Assembly (NCBI GenBank): GCA_900491605.1
Contig: UESW01003902.1
Location: forward strand, 1,063,776 to 1,127,775
Origin: Calamus simplicifolius
Lineage: Eukaryota; Streptophyta; Magnoliopsida; Arecales; Arecaceae
DNA length: 64,000 nucleotides
Reading direction: 5' to 3'
The notes beneath the pieces are model-generated. The model made no database searches. It was not told the DNA's origin and saw nothing but the letters and a program-made list of their open reading frames with translations. Position numbers and translations under genes: made by a program. The stretch's first letter is position 1. Each line of letters opens with the position of its first letter. Below, piece by piece: positions 34,699-45,173 of this stretch.

Positions 34699-37600
34699 TT
34701 AGTCGGTTTCATTTGTTTCGTGAAATCTTGGTTCAACATCCGATGCCGTATCGGACTGCGATTCAGTTTCATTATCATCGGAAGGAAACCGAACATTTGC
34801 ATCCGCTATTTCTTGGACATCACCATTTGGATCTCTAAGTGATGTTTTAGGAGCCCTTGTGTCGTCCTCAATTGCATGCATTTCCATCTCATCCTCTTGA
34901 AATGCAGGGCACTCGGCTGATTGACTTGATGAACTCTCGTCTAATACGATTGTTGAACGTGGGATGATTTTAGAAACAGCCCACCAATCTCGCTTGTCGT
35001 TGCGCAAACTTGGATATCCGCAGTAAAACACTTGCTGAGCTTGGGATGCAAGGATGAATGGTTCATAATTTTGCAATCTTGTCGATGGTTCACTTCAACT
35101 AAATTGTAGTCGTTATGAACCCTTTTGCCCACAGGAACTGTCGGATCGAACCAATCACAACGAAACAATACGGTTCGTTTCATAGGCCAACCGGATATTC
35201 AACTTCAACCACCTCTACTAACTTTCCGTAATAATCCTGCATATTTGCTCCAACACTTTCTCCTTTAACACACATGCCCCAATTCTGCGTGCCTCTTGAA
35301 GCTGCTAATCGTTCAATATGAAATTTGTACCCATTAACAAAATAGCCAGTAGAGGTTGTTACGGTCTTCAATGGCCATTGCGATAGACATTTAATGAAAA
35401 TATTGTCGGTTGTGGACCATGGACCGTTTACCTATAAATTAATAAGCTATTCACAACCAATTCAAAAAATAAAAGCCATGATTGAAATTGATTGAGTGAT
35501 ACTACTCACAAATTCATAAAACCAGTAAGCGAACTCCGTTTCTAACTTCTGCTGAATTGCAACTTGACTGATGTCGGGATTCATCTGTCGTTGTCTATCA
35601 CAATACATCCTTATGGGATGATAATGATTAAAACTTATGTTAGCAATTAAATATTATGGTATATTGTAATTTAAATTAGAAGTTCCAATTAAGCATTGAA
35701 GTATACACTTACTCAATATATGGATCGACTTCTCTACAGTTCATTAGGATGTAATAATGTGCTGCATTATACTCCATATCGCTAAGATTTCTTGACTTCT
35801 GCCCCCCAAATGAACGGCCGATACCTTTAAAAATTGATATTCTACCATCATTAGGTTCTCCTTCGTCCACACATACGTCATCGTTACGACCAAGATTTCA
35901 GGCTCCTCGTGTGGACGTGACCCTCAAAGTAATGCGAGGCAAAAGCTGAAACTTCTTCGACCAAGTGTGCATTGCATATAGAACCTTCAACCCTTGCCTT
36001 ATTACGCACATTATTTTTTAACTTCTTAAGGTACCTATATGTAAAGTTGAGACAAAAAATTAACCAATTTTCTCGCAATGAAATAATATTTGAAATGTCA
36101 ACATGTCTTAATGATGTACATATTTACCTCTCGAAAGGATACATCCAGCGATACTGCACGGGACCAGCTATGCTCGCTTCGTATGGCAAGTGAACCGATA
36201 AATGCTCCATTGAGTCAAAAAAACTGGGAGGAAATATTCGCTCCAGCTTGCATAAAATAATTGAATTTCCTCCTCAAGCCTTGCCATGGATGCAGAAGTA
36301 ATGACTGTGGCAGACAACTCCTTGAAGAACAAGCTGAGCTCTGTCAATGCCTTCCAGACATGTTGCGGAAGCAACTCACGAAAAGCTATAGGCAATAACC
36401 GTTGCATGAAATATGGCAGTCGTGACTCTTCATGCCGAACAACTTGAGCTTATGCATGTCCACACACCTACCGATATTTGAGGCATAACCATCTGGAAAT
36501 TTTAACCCTCTAAGCCAGTTACATAAAACTTCTCGTGAATTTCTGTCAAGAGTGTAACAGGCTTTAGGATAGGTCCCGTCGGCACTCCTCCTCAAATCAC
36601 CTCTTCTGCAATACTGATTAAGTTCTTCTCTTGACTTTGCAGTATCTTTGGTTTTTCCCGGGATGTTTAGCACCGTGTTAAATATGTTATCGAAGAAATT
36701 TTCTCGATATGCATAACATCCAAGTTGTGCCGGATGAGATTTGTGCTCCAATAAGGCAAATCCCAAAATATACTCCGCTTCTTCCAGTTATGTTCTTTAC
36801 ATATACGGCCATTTATTCTATCTGCATCTGGTTCCCAAGCATACCTCAACCCCAAATGCTCTATAATATCAAATATATCCGTGCCGGACCTAACCAGTTC
36901 GGCGAATTTTGTGACTGCTTTGTTCTTCCGGAAAGGCGATCAAGTTACGCCTGTAAGGATGATTTGGGGGCAAGAACTTCCTATGATTATCAAACCATGA
37001 CTGCTTACCACTCTTCTGCAATGTAAATGCATCCGAATCATACATGCAATGAGGGCATGCCAGACGTCCAGCAGTGCTCCAACCAGACAACATTGCATAT
37101 GCCGGGAAGTCACTTATTGTCCACATCAAAGCAGCTCTCATGATGAAATTCTGTTTCATAGAAATGTCGTAGGCTACGACTCCTGTTTCCCACAACATTT
37201 TCAATTCGGCCACCAACGGTTGCAGGAAGACATCAATCTTTTCCTTTGGATTTGATGGTCCTGGAACCAAAACTGTTAAAAACATTGCAGTATCTTTCAT
37301 GCACTTCCATGGAGGAAGGTTATATACAGTCAGTATCACAGGCCAACATGAATACTGTTGCCCCGCTTGACCAAATGGTTGGAAGCCATCGGTACAAAGA
37401 CCTAATCTCACATTCCTTATATCTTCAGCGAAATCAGGATGATTTTCATTGAAATGCTTCCAAGCCTTTGAATCTGATGGATGCCGCATTTCATCCTCTT
37501 TAGATTCATGTTCGGCATGCCATCTCATATCAGCAGCTGTAGCCTCAGATCTGTATAATCTCTGCAGGCGTGGGGTAAGAGAAAAGTAATGCATCCTCTT

Positions 37601-38390
37601 GTAAGGCACACTTTTCCTCCTACTTGTACTGGCTCCCCTTCGCTATTTTTGTACCTCGATTGCCCACAAATCTTACACCATCTCAGCTCTGAGTCTTCAC
37701 CCCAATATATCATACAATTGTTCAAGCAACAATCGATCTTATTAACTGGAGCCCAAGCCCACGCAACAACTTCTTCGTTGAGTAAAAACTGTCTGCTGCA
37801 ACATTATCATTTGGCAAAATTTCTTTGATTAACCCAGCTACAGAATTGAACGCCTTTTCTGATAATCGATGTTCTGCTTTAATATTCAACAACCGAGCAG
37901 CCGTAGACAACTGGGAATGACCCTCACAACCAGGATACAATTCTTGATTTGCAGCACGCAACATATCATAAAATTGCTGTGCATCTGGATTTGGTTCTTC
38001 CATAAATGCATTCTGATTGAATTCATTACCCGATGCATTCATCACCATTTCTTCATATGTGTTTAAATTCACAAATGGTTCATCTTCGGGAATTGACACT
38101 TGTTGGCTTGTAACAGCTACCAGAATTTCCTTCGGTTCACCATGACAGTACCAAACATCGTAATCAGGAACAAACCCCTTTTTACACAAATGCACCTTAA
38201 CAGTTTCAACATCTCTGTAGGCTTTATTCTGACACCTGTGGAAGTTGCATGGGCACCTAATCCTAGGCCCATCCATCCATTCAGGTTGGCTACATGCAAA
38301 TGCGATAAATTCTTCCAATCCATTCAGAAAATCTGGATTAAGCAAGCCATCTTTTATCCTTGCATACATCCACGAGCGAGCCCCGCTCAT
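34699..38390 (-). pseudogene. CACTA TNP2-like transposase
   Basis: ATG at about 38388. Transposase-associated N-terminal domain (RSWMYARIKDG, FIAFACSQPEWMDG, IRCPCNFHRC, VKVHLCKKGF; 37.9-38.39 kb). Linker KIDCCLNNCMIYWG and CKICGQSRYK (37.6-37.73 kb). Transposase_21/TNP2 core (36.67-37.6 kb): LGLCTDGFQPFG, WPVILTVYNLPPW, VPGPSNPKEKIDVFLQPL, DFPAYAMLSGWSTAGRLACP, LIRHNLDVMHIEK. DUF4218-type region (about 36.17-36.77 kb) and DUF4216-type region (34.97-35.37 kb: FRCDWFDP, YNLVEVNH). The order matches intact CACTA transposases. Frameshifts at about 37730, 37620, 36700 and 35180 break the frame. Several need only one or two bases, so decay and sequence error are both possible. Confidence 0.85.
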
Positions 38391-38626
38391 TTTTGACCGA
38401 TTATACAATTTCTGGTAAACCATTAAAGGAAACCACAATATAAAACTATATTAGCATTAGTACATATATAACTAAATTATTTCTTTACTTAACTAATGCT
38501 AGGGATTGGGTTCGGGCCAGGCCGCAATGCGGTTCGTTCAATCATCGGACTTCACAAGCAATCAAGTGTCCTAAATTAATTCCACCTTCACTCCATGTCT
38601 AAAAGGTGAGGCCCTATCCCATTCAA

Positions 38627-38821
38627 GAATATTTTTTGTGATATGTTATTCTGCTATTAATTATCATCGATGGTTTACGTTGAAATTTCAGCAGCATTTT
38701 CCCATATGTTCTCCTAAATGTGTGGCATATATGCCACACTAGGAGAACGCATGAGCAAATACAAACCGCAATCTCAACCAACGATGATTAATAGCAGACT
38801 AACATATCACAAAAATATTCT
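38627..38821. repeat. Inverted repeat (~195 bp) upstream of the CACTA transposase gene
   Basis: Two ~95-bp arms: GAATATTTTTTGTGATATG at 38627 pairs with the reverse complement ending at about 38821, and the centre (38708-38748) is a strong palindrome with GTGTGGCAT facing ATGCCACAC and GTTCTCCTA facing TAGGAGAAC. Transcribed from the element promoter it would fold into one long hairpin. Confidence 0.75.
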
Positions 38822-38841
38822 CAAACTGTCCACCAGGACAA

Positions 38842-38880
38842 TTTGAGAATTTGCAAGACTAAGTCTTACAAATTCTCAAA
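38842..38880. repeat. Short near-perfect hairpin
   Basis: 19-bp arms (TTTGAGAATTTGCAAGACT and its complement with one mismatch) separated by a single base. It directly adjoins the larger inverted repeat at 38627-38821. Confidence 0.8.
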
Positions 38881-38894
38881 CGGGTCTAAAGGTT

Positions 38895-39600
38895 ATAGTG
38901 CTGTGATTTTTTTTGGTGGCCTGGCCACCGTGGCCAGGCCACAGCCATCCATGGCCGCGGGCGTGGCCGGAGAAGACGGCCACAACCGAGGCCATGCCCG
39001 GGAAGAAGGCCACGGCCGTGGCCGGCAACGAAGAGGGGGTGGGGAAAACCCCCCTGTTAAAATTTTTTTTGTTGGCCTGGCCACCGTGGCCAGGCCGTGG
39101 CCAGAGAAGACGGCCACAACCGAGGCCGTGCCCGGAGAAGAAGGCCACGGCCGTGGCCGTGGCCGGCAACGAAGGGGGGTAGGGAAAACCCCCCTGTTAA
39201 TTTTTTTTTGTTGGCCTAACCACCGTGGCCAGGCCACGGCAGCGGCCGTGGCCAGAGAAGATGGCCACGACCGAGGCCGTGCCCGGAGAAGAAGGCCACG
39301 GCCGTGGCCGTGCTCGGAGAAGAAGGGGGGGTGGAGAAAACCCCCCTGTTAATTTTTTTTGTTGGCCTGGCCACCATGGCCAGGCCACGGCCGGCCACGA
39401 CAGCGGCCGTGGCCGGAGAAGACGGCCACGGCTGAGGCCGTGCCCGAAGAAGAAGGCCACGGCCGTGGCCATGGCTGGCAAAGAAGGGGGGGTGGGGAAA
39501 CCCCCCCCTCTGTTAAATTTTTTTTTTGTTGGCCTAGCTACCGTGGCCAGGCCACGGCAGCGGACGGCCACAGCAGCGGCCATGGCCGGCAACGATTGTT
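38895..39600. repeat. GC-rich minisatellite in the CACTA leader
   Basis: About five units of 140-160 bp, each with a T-run followed by TTGGCCTGGCCACCGTGGCC and clusters of GGCCACGGCCGTGGCC palindromes. T-run landmarks lie near 38908, 39060, 39198, 39350 and 39515. Open frames through it are repeat by-products. If the promoter at about 39795 is used, the array lies in the 5' leader of the transposase transcript. Confidence 0.8.
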
Positions 39601-39789
39601 TTTTTTTAAAAAAAATGAGGGGGAGGGGGGGGGCTTACCTCAGTAGAGAGGGGACGCCGCCGGAGTGGGGGGAACTGCCGCCGGTGGTTCGTAGCGCTGA
39701 GGGAGAGGGCGGGGGGAGCCGAAGGAGGGGACGATGGCGGTTAGGGTAAGAAGAGGAAGAAGAAGAGAAGCGGGGGGGCCGGCCCGACC

Positions 39790-39803
39790 CAGCTTATATA
39801 GTA
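39790..39803 (-). promoter_or_regulatory. Candidate TATA box of the CACTA transposase
   Basis: On the minus strand TACTATATAAGC sits between the AT-rich subterminal repeats (39800-40160) and the GC-rich leader array, where the promoter of the leftward transposase gene is expected. Position and sequence only; no transcript evidence. Confidence 0.45.
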
Positions 39804-40170
39804 GTGACTAGCAACGCAAATTTGCGTCGCTAATCACTCGCTATTTTTTTTAATTTATTATGGATTAGCGACGCGTTAATTTAGCTTTTTTATTATTTTA
39901 TGCAAAACTTAGCGACATAACTAATTGTGTCGCTAATGAGTCGCTAATTTGGCGTCGATGTTCGGTGAAAAAATTATTTTTATTTTCTGAAAAAATACGT
40001 CGCTAATGCATCGCAATATTTTTATCTGATAATTATATTTGATAGAAATTATATTTTCTGAAAATAATTGCGACGCATATATTGCGTCGTAATGTTTTTT
40101 TAAATTTTTTTATTACATTTATTTTTTTAAAAAATATTGCGACGTAATATATGGATCGCAATATTAAAAC
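39800..40170. repeat. CACTA subterminal repeats (right)
   Basis: Repeated TTAGCGACGC, GCGTCGCTAAT and ATTGCGACG words in both orientations, matching those at 32270-32880. The repeats fade at about 40165 without a CACTA terminus. Confidence 0.8.
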
Positions 40171-40498
40171 TTGTTTTTTTTGAAAAAATTTTTTTATATT
40201 TTAAGAAATTGCAATCCCTTGGAGCTCCAGTTCCGTGCTTTGGAGCAAATGAACTTGTCTCATGGAGGAGTCTGCCCTTCAAGACTTGATTCACCCCGCC
40301 GCCGAAAGGTGGAACAAGTCCTAATTACTTGCCAAAAGAAGCATCGTCGTGGAAAGAGGAGTGATGGATGACAACAACAACAAGAAGTACAACACATACA
40401 CATTCATCCTAGCAGTACTGATAGATATAAATTAAAGAGAGTAAATAATTATTTGAAATTTTGAAATTGTATGTACAAATTAATTAAAGATGAGATGT

Positions 40499-40566
<68 letters not shown>

Positions 40567-41093
40567 GATTAATGCATTGTTCAAACAGTAACGAATTTCA
40601 TTTATGCAGGTGCTGGCTTTCATACTAGTTGTGGAGAGACGCAAGGAACTCGATCTAGTTTATCTAAGAGATGGTCTTGATATGGTATAACTTAGAAACT
40701 TAAACCATCTGATCAGTTTTGGGCCTAATCATTTATATCAAATCATCTACCTCCTATGAATTACTTTATATGGGGCTAATCCTTACCCATGATCCTTAAC
40801 AATCTCTTCCTAGCCAATTTCAATTCCCTAGTATAATCCACTACTTCTCAATAAGTTCTCTGTCCAATTACGCTCTTGAGTGGACCATGCATTTCCATTC
40901 TAGTTTTAAAGCTACACCACTCAAACCCAAGAATTATCTACTCTTCAAGAGTTGCATTTCATCGGATCCTCATGGAACCATGCTCAAGTCTAATCACATA
41001 ATGGTCCATGAAATTTACCTGCCACACCAACTTGGCATATCACGCCTACCATGATTTAAAACTAGTGGGCTTTGTAGCACTCAACTGAGCCAT
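40171..41093. other. Flank between CACTA and MULE-R; (AT)n microsatellite
   Basis: Holds a short open segment (40208-40371, ending PRRRKVEQVLITCQKKHRRG then KRSDG and a stop), preceded by an acceptor-like TTTTATATTTTAAG. It looks exon-like but is not recognised. A pure AT dinucleotide run lies at about 40500-40562, followed by a possible exon-like stretch after ATGCAG at about 40610. The rest is noncoding. This DNA directly flanks the MULE-R insertion. Confidence 0.4.
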
Positions 41094-41103
41094 CAGCTAC
41101 CAG
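41094..41103. repeat. Target site duplication of MULE-R (left copy)
   Basis: CAGCTACCAG immediately before the terminal inverted repeat, identical to 54717-54726 after the right terminus. Mutator-like elements make 8-11 bp (mostly 9 bp) duplications; because C and G at the edges could belong to the element, the true duplication is 9 or 10 bp. Confidence 0.9.
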
Positions 41104-41512
41104 GGAAAACACTTTGTACACCGGCCCCGGTGCAGCAACGCTGACGTGGGCTGCACCGTGTCTTCCTATTGGTCCACGTGGATCCGACGTGGATGACCTG
41201 ACAGGCGGTATGGCTGGGCTTTGACGTAACGTTCTGAACGTAACGGACATTTAATGCTGTTCGCTTTTTTTTTAAAATTTTTGTGCGGACGAAAATGCCC
41301 TTTCGCTCCATTTTACGTTTTATGTCATCTGTGCAAGAAGAACTCTGTTTCTTCCAGCTTAGAGGCTGAAAATACTTCAGCTACTGGACTGGAAAACCTT
41401 GATACTGGAGTCAGGAGTCTGTGTAAAAAAACTTCTGGAGGAAATGTCAGCCGCAGCACAAAGTAAAAACTCTTTCTTCCCACTTCTTTATTATATCAAC
41501 AGTTTTTTTCTG
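41104..41512 (+). repeat. MULE-R left terminal inverted repeat
   Basis: Pairs with the reverse complement of 54303-54716 over about 410 bp, ending around the T-run after CACTTCTTTATTATATCAAC. The outer 100 bp hold GGTGCAGCA...TGGGCTGCACC, itself an inverted pair, and CCACGTGGATCC. The related left end of MULE-L is at 2997-3520. Confidence 0.92.
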
Positions 41513-42015
41513 GTTAGAGTTAGTTAATGCGTTTAATGCGCGGGTAACTACCTTAGAACGAAATAGTTATGACACTCTGAGAGTCATAACTGTTTTGTAA
41601 GTAACTCTTTTAATGCGGCCCTTTCCCTCCATCCTAGCGCCAATTTATGTTGGATTTCATCTCTGCAAGATGAACTCTTTCTTCCCCTCCCTCGCTCTGA
41701 GAGTCCGGATGCTAAGGAATCAGTTGAGCACGAACCTACGCCCTCGCTTTATCCAATGAGATTTTCCTTGCCAAAACCTCACGTAGACGTTCGCTTCTCT
41801 CTCTGAATTTGGCCAGGTCTGTAAAAGCTTCGTTATCTCTCGTCATTGCTTTAAAAAGCTCCTTTTTTCCTCTATCTGCTTGGGAATGCCAGACCTGGCC
41901 GAATTCAGAGAGAGAAGCGAACGTCGAGGGCGTATGTTCGTGCTCAACTGAATTTCATCTGTGCTAGAATAACTCTCTTTCTTTCGCCCCCCCCCTCGCT
42001 CTGAGAGTCCGGATG
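41513..42015. other. Spacer with a small inverted repeat
   Basis: No gene. GACGTTCGCTTCTCTCTCTG (about 41787) is repeated in inverse orientation at about 41899-41925 (CAGAGAGAGAAGCGAACGTC), together with ACGAACCTACGCCCTCG at 41731 and its inverse near 41930. A single copy of the same sequence is next to the right terminal repeat (54155-54300). Confidence 0.6.
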
Positions 42016-43085
42016 GTAAGGAATCCCCGCGACACCCTAGTTCGAAGTCGGCCGTAAGTCCTTCGCGACACCCCAGACAAAATCCCATGACACCCTAGCT
42101 TTAGGGCGACGACACCCGTCTTATAAATGTGCACATAGAGAGAACCCGGTGACACCCTAATTGAATTCGGCAGAAAATCAATCACGACACCCCTGTTGAA
42201 ATCTCACGACACCCTAGCTCTAACGAGACGACACCCGTGATTGAACAAGAGACCACGGAGATAATCCCCGCGACACCCTAGTTCGAAGTCGGCCGTAAGT
42301 CCTTCGCGACACCCCAGACGAAATCCCACGACACCCTAGCTTTAGGGCGACGACACCCGTCTCATAAATGTGCACATAGAGAGAACCCGGCGCTACCCTA
42401 ATTGAATTCGGCAGAAAATCAATCGCGACACCCCAGTTGAAATCTCACGACACCCTAGCTCTAACGAGACGACACCCGTGATTGAACAAGAGACCACGGA
42501 GATAATCCCCGTGACACCCTAGTTCGAAGTCGGCCGTAAGTCCTTCGCGACACCCCAGACAAAATCCCACGACACCCTAGCTTTAGGGCGACGACACCCG
42601 TCTCATAAATGTGCACATAGAGAGAACCCGGCGACACCCTAATTGAATTCGGTAGAAAATCAATCGCGACACCCCTGTTGAAATCTTGCGACACCCTAGC
42701 TCTAACGAGACGACACCCGTGATTGAACAAGAGACCACGGAGATAATCCCCGCGACACCCTAGTTCGAAGTCGGCCGTAAGTCCTTCGCGACACCCCAGA
42801 TGAAATCCCACGACACCCTAGCTTTAGGGCGATGACACCCGTCTCATAAATGTGCACATAGAGATAACCCGGCGACACCCTAATTGAATTCGGCAGAAAA
42901 TCAATCGCGACACCCCTGTTGAAATCTCGCGACACCCTAGCTCTAACGAGACGACACCCGTGATTGAACAAGAGACCACGGAGATAATCCCCGCAACCTA
43001 GTTCAAAGTCGGCCATAAATCCTTCGCGACACCCCAGATGAAATCCCACGACACCCTAGCTTTAGGACGACGACCCCAGTTGAAA
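42016..43085 (+). repeat. 240-bp higher-order array (2 x ~120 bp)
   Basis: GTTCGAAGTCGGCCGTAAG-type landmarks recur every 240 bp (about 42040, 42280, 42520, 42760, 43000). Between them the alternate ~120-bp unit has AATTGAATTCGGCAGAAAATC. Each half-unit carries CGACACCC variants followed by TAG, CAG or GTG. Adjacent units are nearly identical, so the array was homogenised recently compared with the decayed array of MULE-L. Confidence 0.9.
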
Positions 43086-43178
43086 ATTGACGACACCCAA
43101 CTGATCACGGCGGTGAGTAGGCCCGCGACAACCAAGTTACTAAAATTTAATTTTATTTATCAAAAAAAAAAAAAAACA

Positions 43179-43439
43179 TTAGCCCTTACTGGGGCTTATC
43201 TCCTTCAGTCGCTGCGTCGGCGATGTGATGCTGAGGGACGCTACTTTCCCCTCCAGGTGGCTATTGGCCCGACGCAGGACCTCTGTCTCTTTTGTTGTAA
43301 CGGCCAGGTATTTCTTGGCCGCCTTGATGAGTCGCTCGCTGCTTGCGAGCGACTCAGCATAAACCACCGCGTCGATGGTGACGGTTGGGGGTCGCCTGCC
43401 ATGGCTGCCAGTAGATCTCACCTCGCCTCTGGAAGCCAT
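43179..43439 (-). CDS. Small coiled-coil protein, palindrome copy 1
   Basis: 86 codons from ATG at 43439 (MASRGEVRSTGSHG) to a stop at 43179. A basic Ser/Gly-rich N-terminus is followed by a helical region with heptad-like spacing (AVVYAESLASSERL, then KETEVLRRANSHLEGKVASL) that could form a coiled coil. It differs from copy 2 at the C-terminus, where a frame change gives SITSPTQRLKEISPSKG. A TTAAATAAGG box lies about 60 bp upstream of the ATG, as in copy 2. No family recognised. It may be an accessory protein of the element or a captured gene fragment. Confidence 0.45.
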   Translation of the reverse strand: MASRGEVRSTGSHGRRPPTVTIDAVVYAESLASSERLIKAAKKYLAVTTKETEVLRRANSHLEGKVASLSITSPTQRLKEISPSKG

Positions 43440-44482
43440 CTTGTGGTCAGTTCAAGCTGGAAAGGTGAGTAACGATGGCATTCCCCCATCCTTATTTAAG
43501 GTTCCCCTGGCGGGTGTTTCGATTGCCATGCGCCACCATCTCAGAGGTTGTTCACAGGAATCGAATTGGTGCGCCACCACGCCCCCCCTCAACGTTGAGT
43601 TTCGAGGGATGGGGAACAGAACAAAGGTTCGGGAAGCAAACCGTCGGAAGTTTAACGTCGTCCCAAGAGAAAATTCACGACACCCAAGGATAATTTGGAT
43701 TTCGGCCAAAACTCCTTCGCGACACCCATGTTGAAAGCTCACGACACCCTAGCTTTAAGGCGACGACACCCGTGCGTCGAACTGATCACAGAGAGAACCC
43801 CGCGACACCCCTTCTCGAATTCGGCCAAAACTCCCTCGTGACACCCCAGTTGTAAACTCACGACACCCTAGCTTTAAGGGGACGACACCCATGTATTAAC
43901 AGTGAACCCACGGGTGTCGTCGCCATAAAGCTAGGGTGTCGTGAGTTTACAACTGTGGTGTCACGAGGGAGTTTCGGCCGAATTCGAAGGGGTGTCGCGG
44001 GGGTTCTCTCTGTGATCAGTTCGACGCACGGGTGTCGTCGCCTTAAAGCTAGGGTGTCGTGAGCTTTCAACATGGGTGTCGCGAAGGAGTTTCGGCCGAA
44101 ATCCAACTCATCCCTGGGATGTCTCGGGGATTCTCTCCGTGTTCAGTTCTCAGCACGGGTGTCGAAGCATTGATCCGAGGGTGTCGTGAACTTTCAAGTG
44201 GGGTGTCGCGAAGGAGTTTCGGCGAAATCCAAATCATCCTTGGGTGTCGTGAATTTTCTCTTGGGACGACGTTAAACTTATGACTGTTTGCTTCCCGAAA
44301 CTGTGTTCCCCATCCCTCGAAACTCAACGTGGAGGGGGGGCGTGGTGGCGCACCAATTCGATTCCTGTGAACAACCACTGAGATGGTGGCGCATGGCCAT
44401 CGAAACACCCGCCAGGGGAACCTTAAATAAGGATGGGGGAATGCCATCGTTACTCACCTTTCCAGCTTGAACTGACCACAAG

Positions 44483-44737
44483 ATGGCTTCCAGAGGCAAG
44501 GTGAGATCTACTGGCAGCCATGGCAGCCGACGCTCAACCGTCACCATCGACGCGGTGGTTTATGCTGAGTCGCACGCAATCAGCGAGCGACTCAGGCTGG
44601 CGCTCGAGGAATACCAGGATGTTTCAACAAAAGAGATAGAGGTCCTGCGTCGGGCCAATAGCCACCTGGAGGGGAAAGTAGCGTCCCTCCATCGCCAGAT
44701 CGATGACGCAGCAACCGAAGGAGACAAGCCCCAGTGA
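44483..44737 (+). CDS. Small coiled-coil protein, palindrome copy 2
   Basis: 84 codons from ATG at 44483 (MASRGKVRSTGSHGSRR) to TGA. Residues about 25-75 look like an amphipathic helix or coiled coil (ESHAISERLRLALEEYQDV, EIEVLRRANSHLEGKVASL), followed by a short acidic tail. TTAAATAAGG at about 44423 is a candidate TATA box. Both copies keep an open frame despite differences between them, which hints at selection or recent duplication. Function unknown. Confidence 0.5.
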   Translation: MASRGKVRSTGSHGSRRSTVTIDAVVYAESHAISERLRLALEEYQDVSTKEIEVLRRANSHLEGKVASLHRQIDDAATEGDKPQ

Positions 44738-44789
44738 GGGCTAATGTAATTTTTTTTTTTATAAATAAAAATAAATTTTAGTAACTTGG

Positions 44790-45140
44790 TTGTCGCGGGC
44801 TTTCTCGCCGTGGTCAGTTCTAAGCACGGGTGTCATCGCATTAAGCTAGGGGTGTCGTGAGCTTTCAACAGTGGTATCTCTAATGACTTTCGGCCGAAAA
44901 CCAATTCTCCTAGGGTGTCATGGGGATTGTCCGTGCGATCAGTTCTAAGCATGGGTGTCGTCGCCTTAAAGCTAGGGTGTCGTGAGCTTTCAACGTGGGT
45001 GTCTCGAAGGAGTTTCGGCCGAAATCCATTTCTACTGTGCTGTCGGAGGGATTCTCCGCGCGGTCAGTTCTAAGCCACGGGTGTCGTAGCATTGGAGCTA
45101 GGGTGTCAGTAGATTTCAACTGGGGTGTCGCGTAGGAGTA
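44790..45140 (-). repeat. GGGTGTCG array upstream of the transposase
   Basis: About three ~120-bp units with TAAGCACGGGTGTCG, AGCTAGGGTGTCGTGAGC and AGTTTCGGCCGAAA. It continues the right arm of the palindrome and ends where the transposase exon begins, so it may hold the transposase promoter. Confidence 0.8.
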
Positions 45141-45173
45141 GCTGTTCATGAATGCGTGCCTATATTTTCACAG

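Larger units (their letters stand above)
32259..40170 (-). mobile_element. CACTA (En/Spm-type) transposon, right terminus lost
   Basis: Starts with CACTATAAGAG at 32259, the diagnostic terminal sequence, followed by subterminal repeats of GCGTCGC/AATATTGCGACGC words. The same words recur at 39800-40160. It contains two minus-strand genes: a TNP2-like transposase (34.7-38.4 kb) and a TNPD-like protein (33.06-34.6 kb). No CTTATAGTG partner end is seen after 40160, so the right (5') terminus appears truncated or degenerate. The 3-bp target duplication cannot be verified for this reason. The element sits 68 bp from the copia LTR. Confidence 0.85.
43098..44820. repeat. ~1.7-kb palindrome carrying twin small ORFs
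   Basis: Left arm about 43098-43890, right arm about 43911-44820, with a short loop around 43891-43910. The arms match closely, including the A/T runs at the outer edges (43155-43175 versus 44748-44760). The right arm has one extra ~120-bp repeat unit (about 44100-44230), which explains its greater length. Each arm contains one copy of the small coiled-coil ORF, pointing outwards. Confidence 0.88.

Noticed and set aside
38843..39749. Several ORFs of 90-174 residues on both strands
   Set aside because: All lie in the GC-rich minisatellite and translate to low-complexity Ala/Trp/Pro/Gly repeats. No coding evidence.
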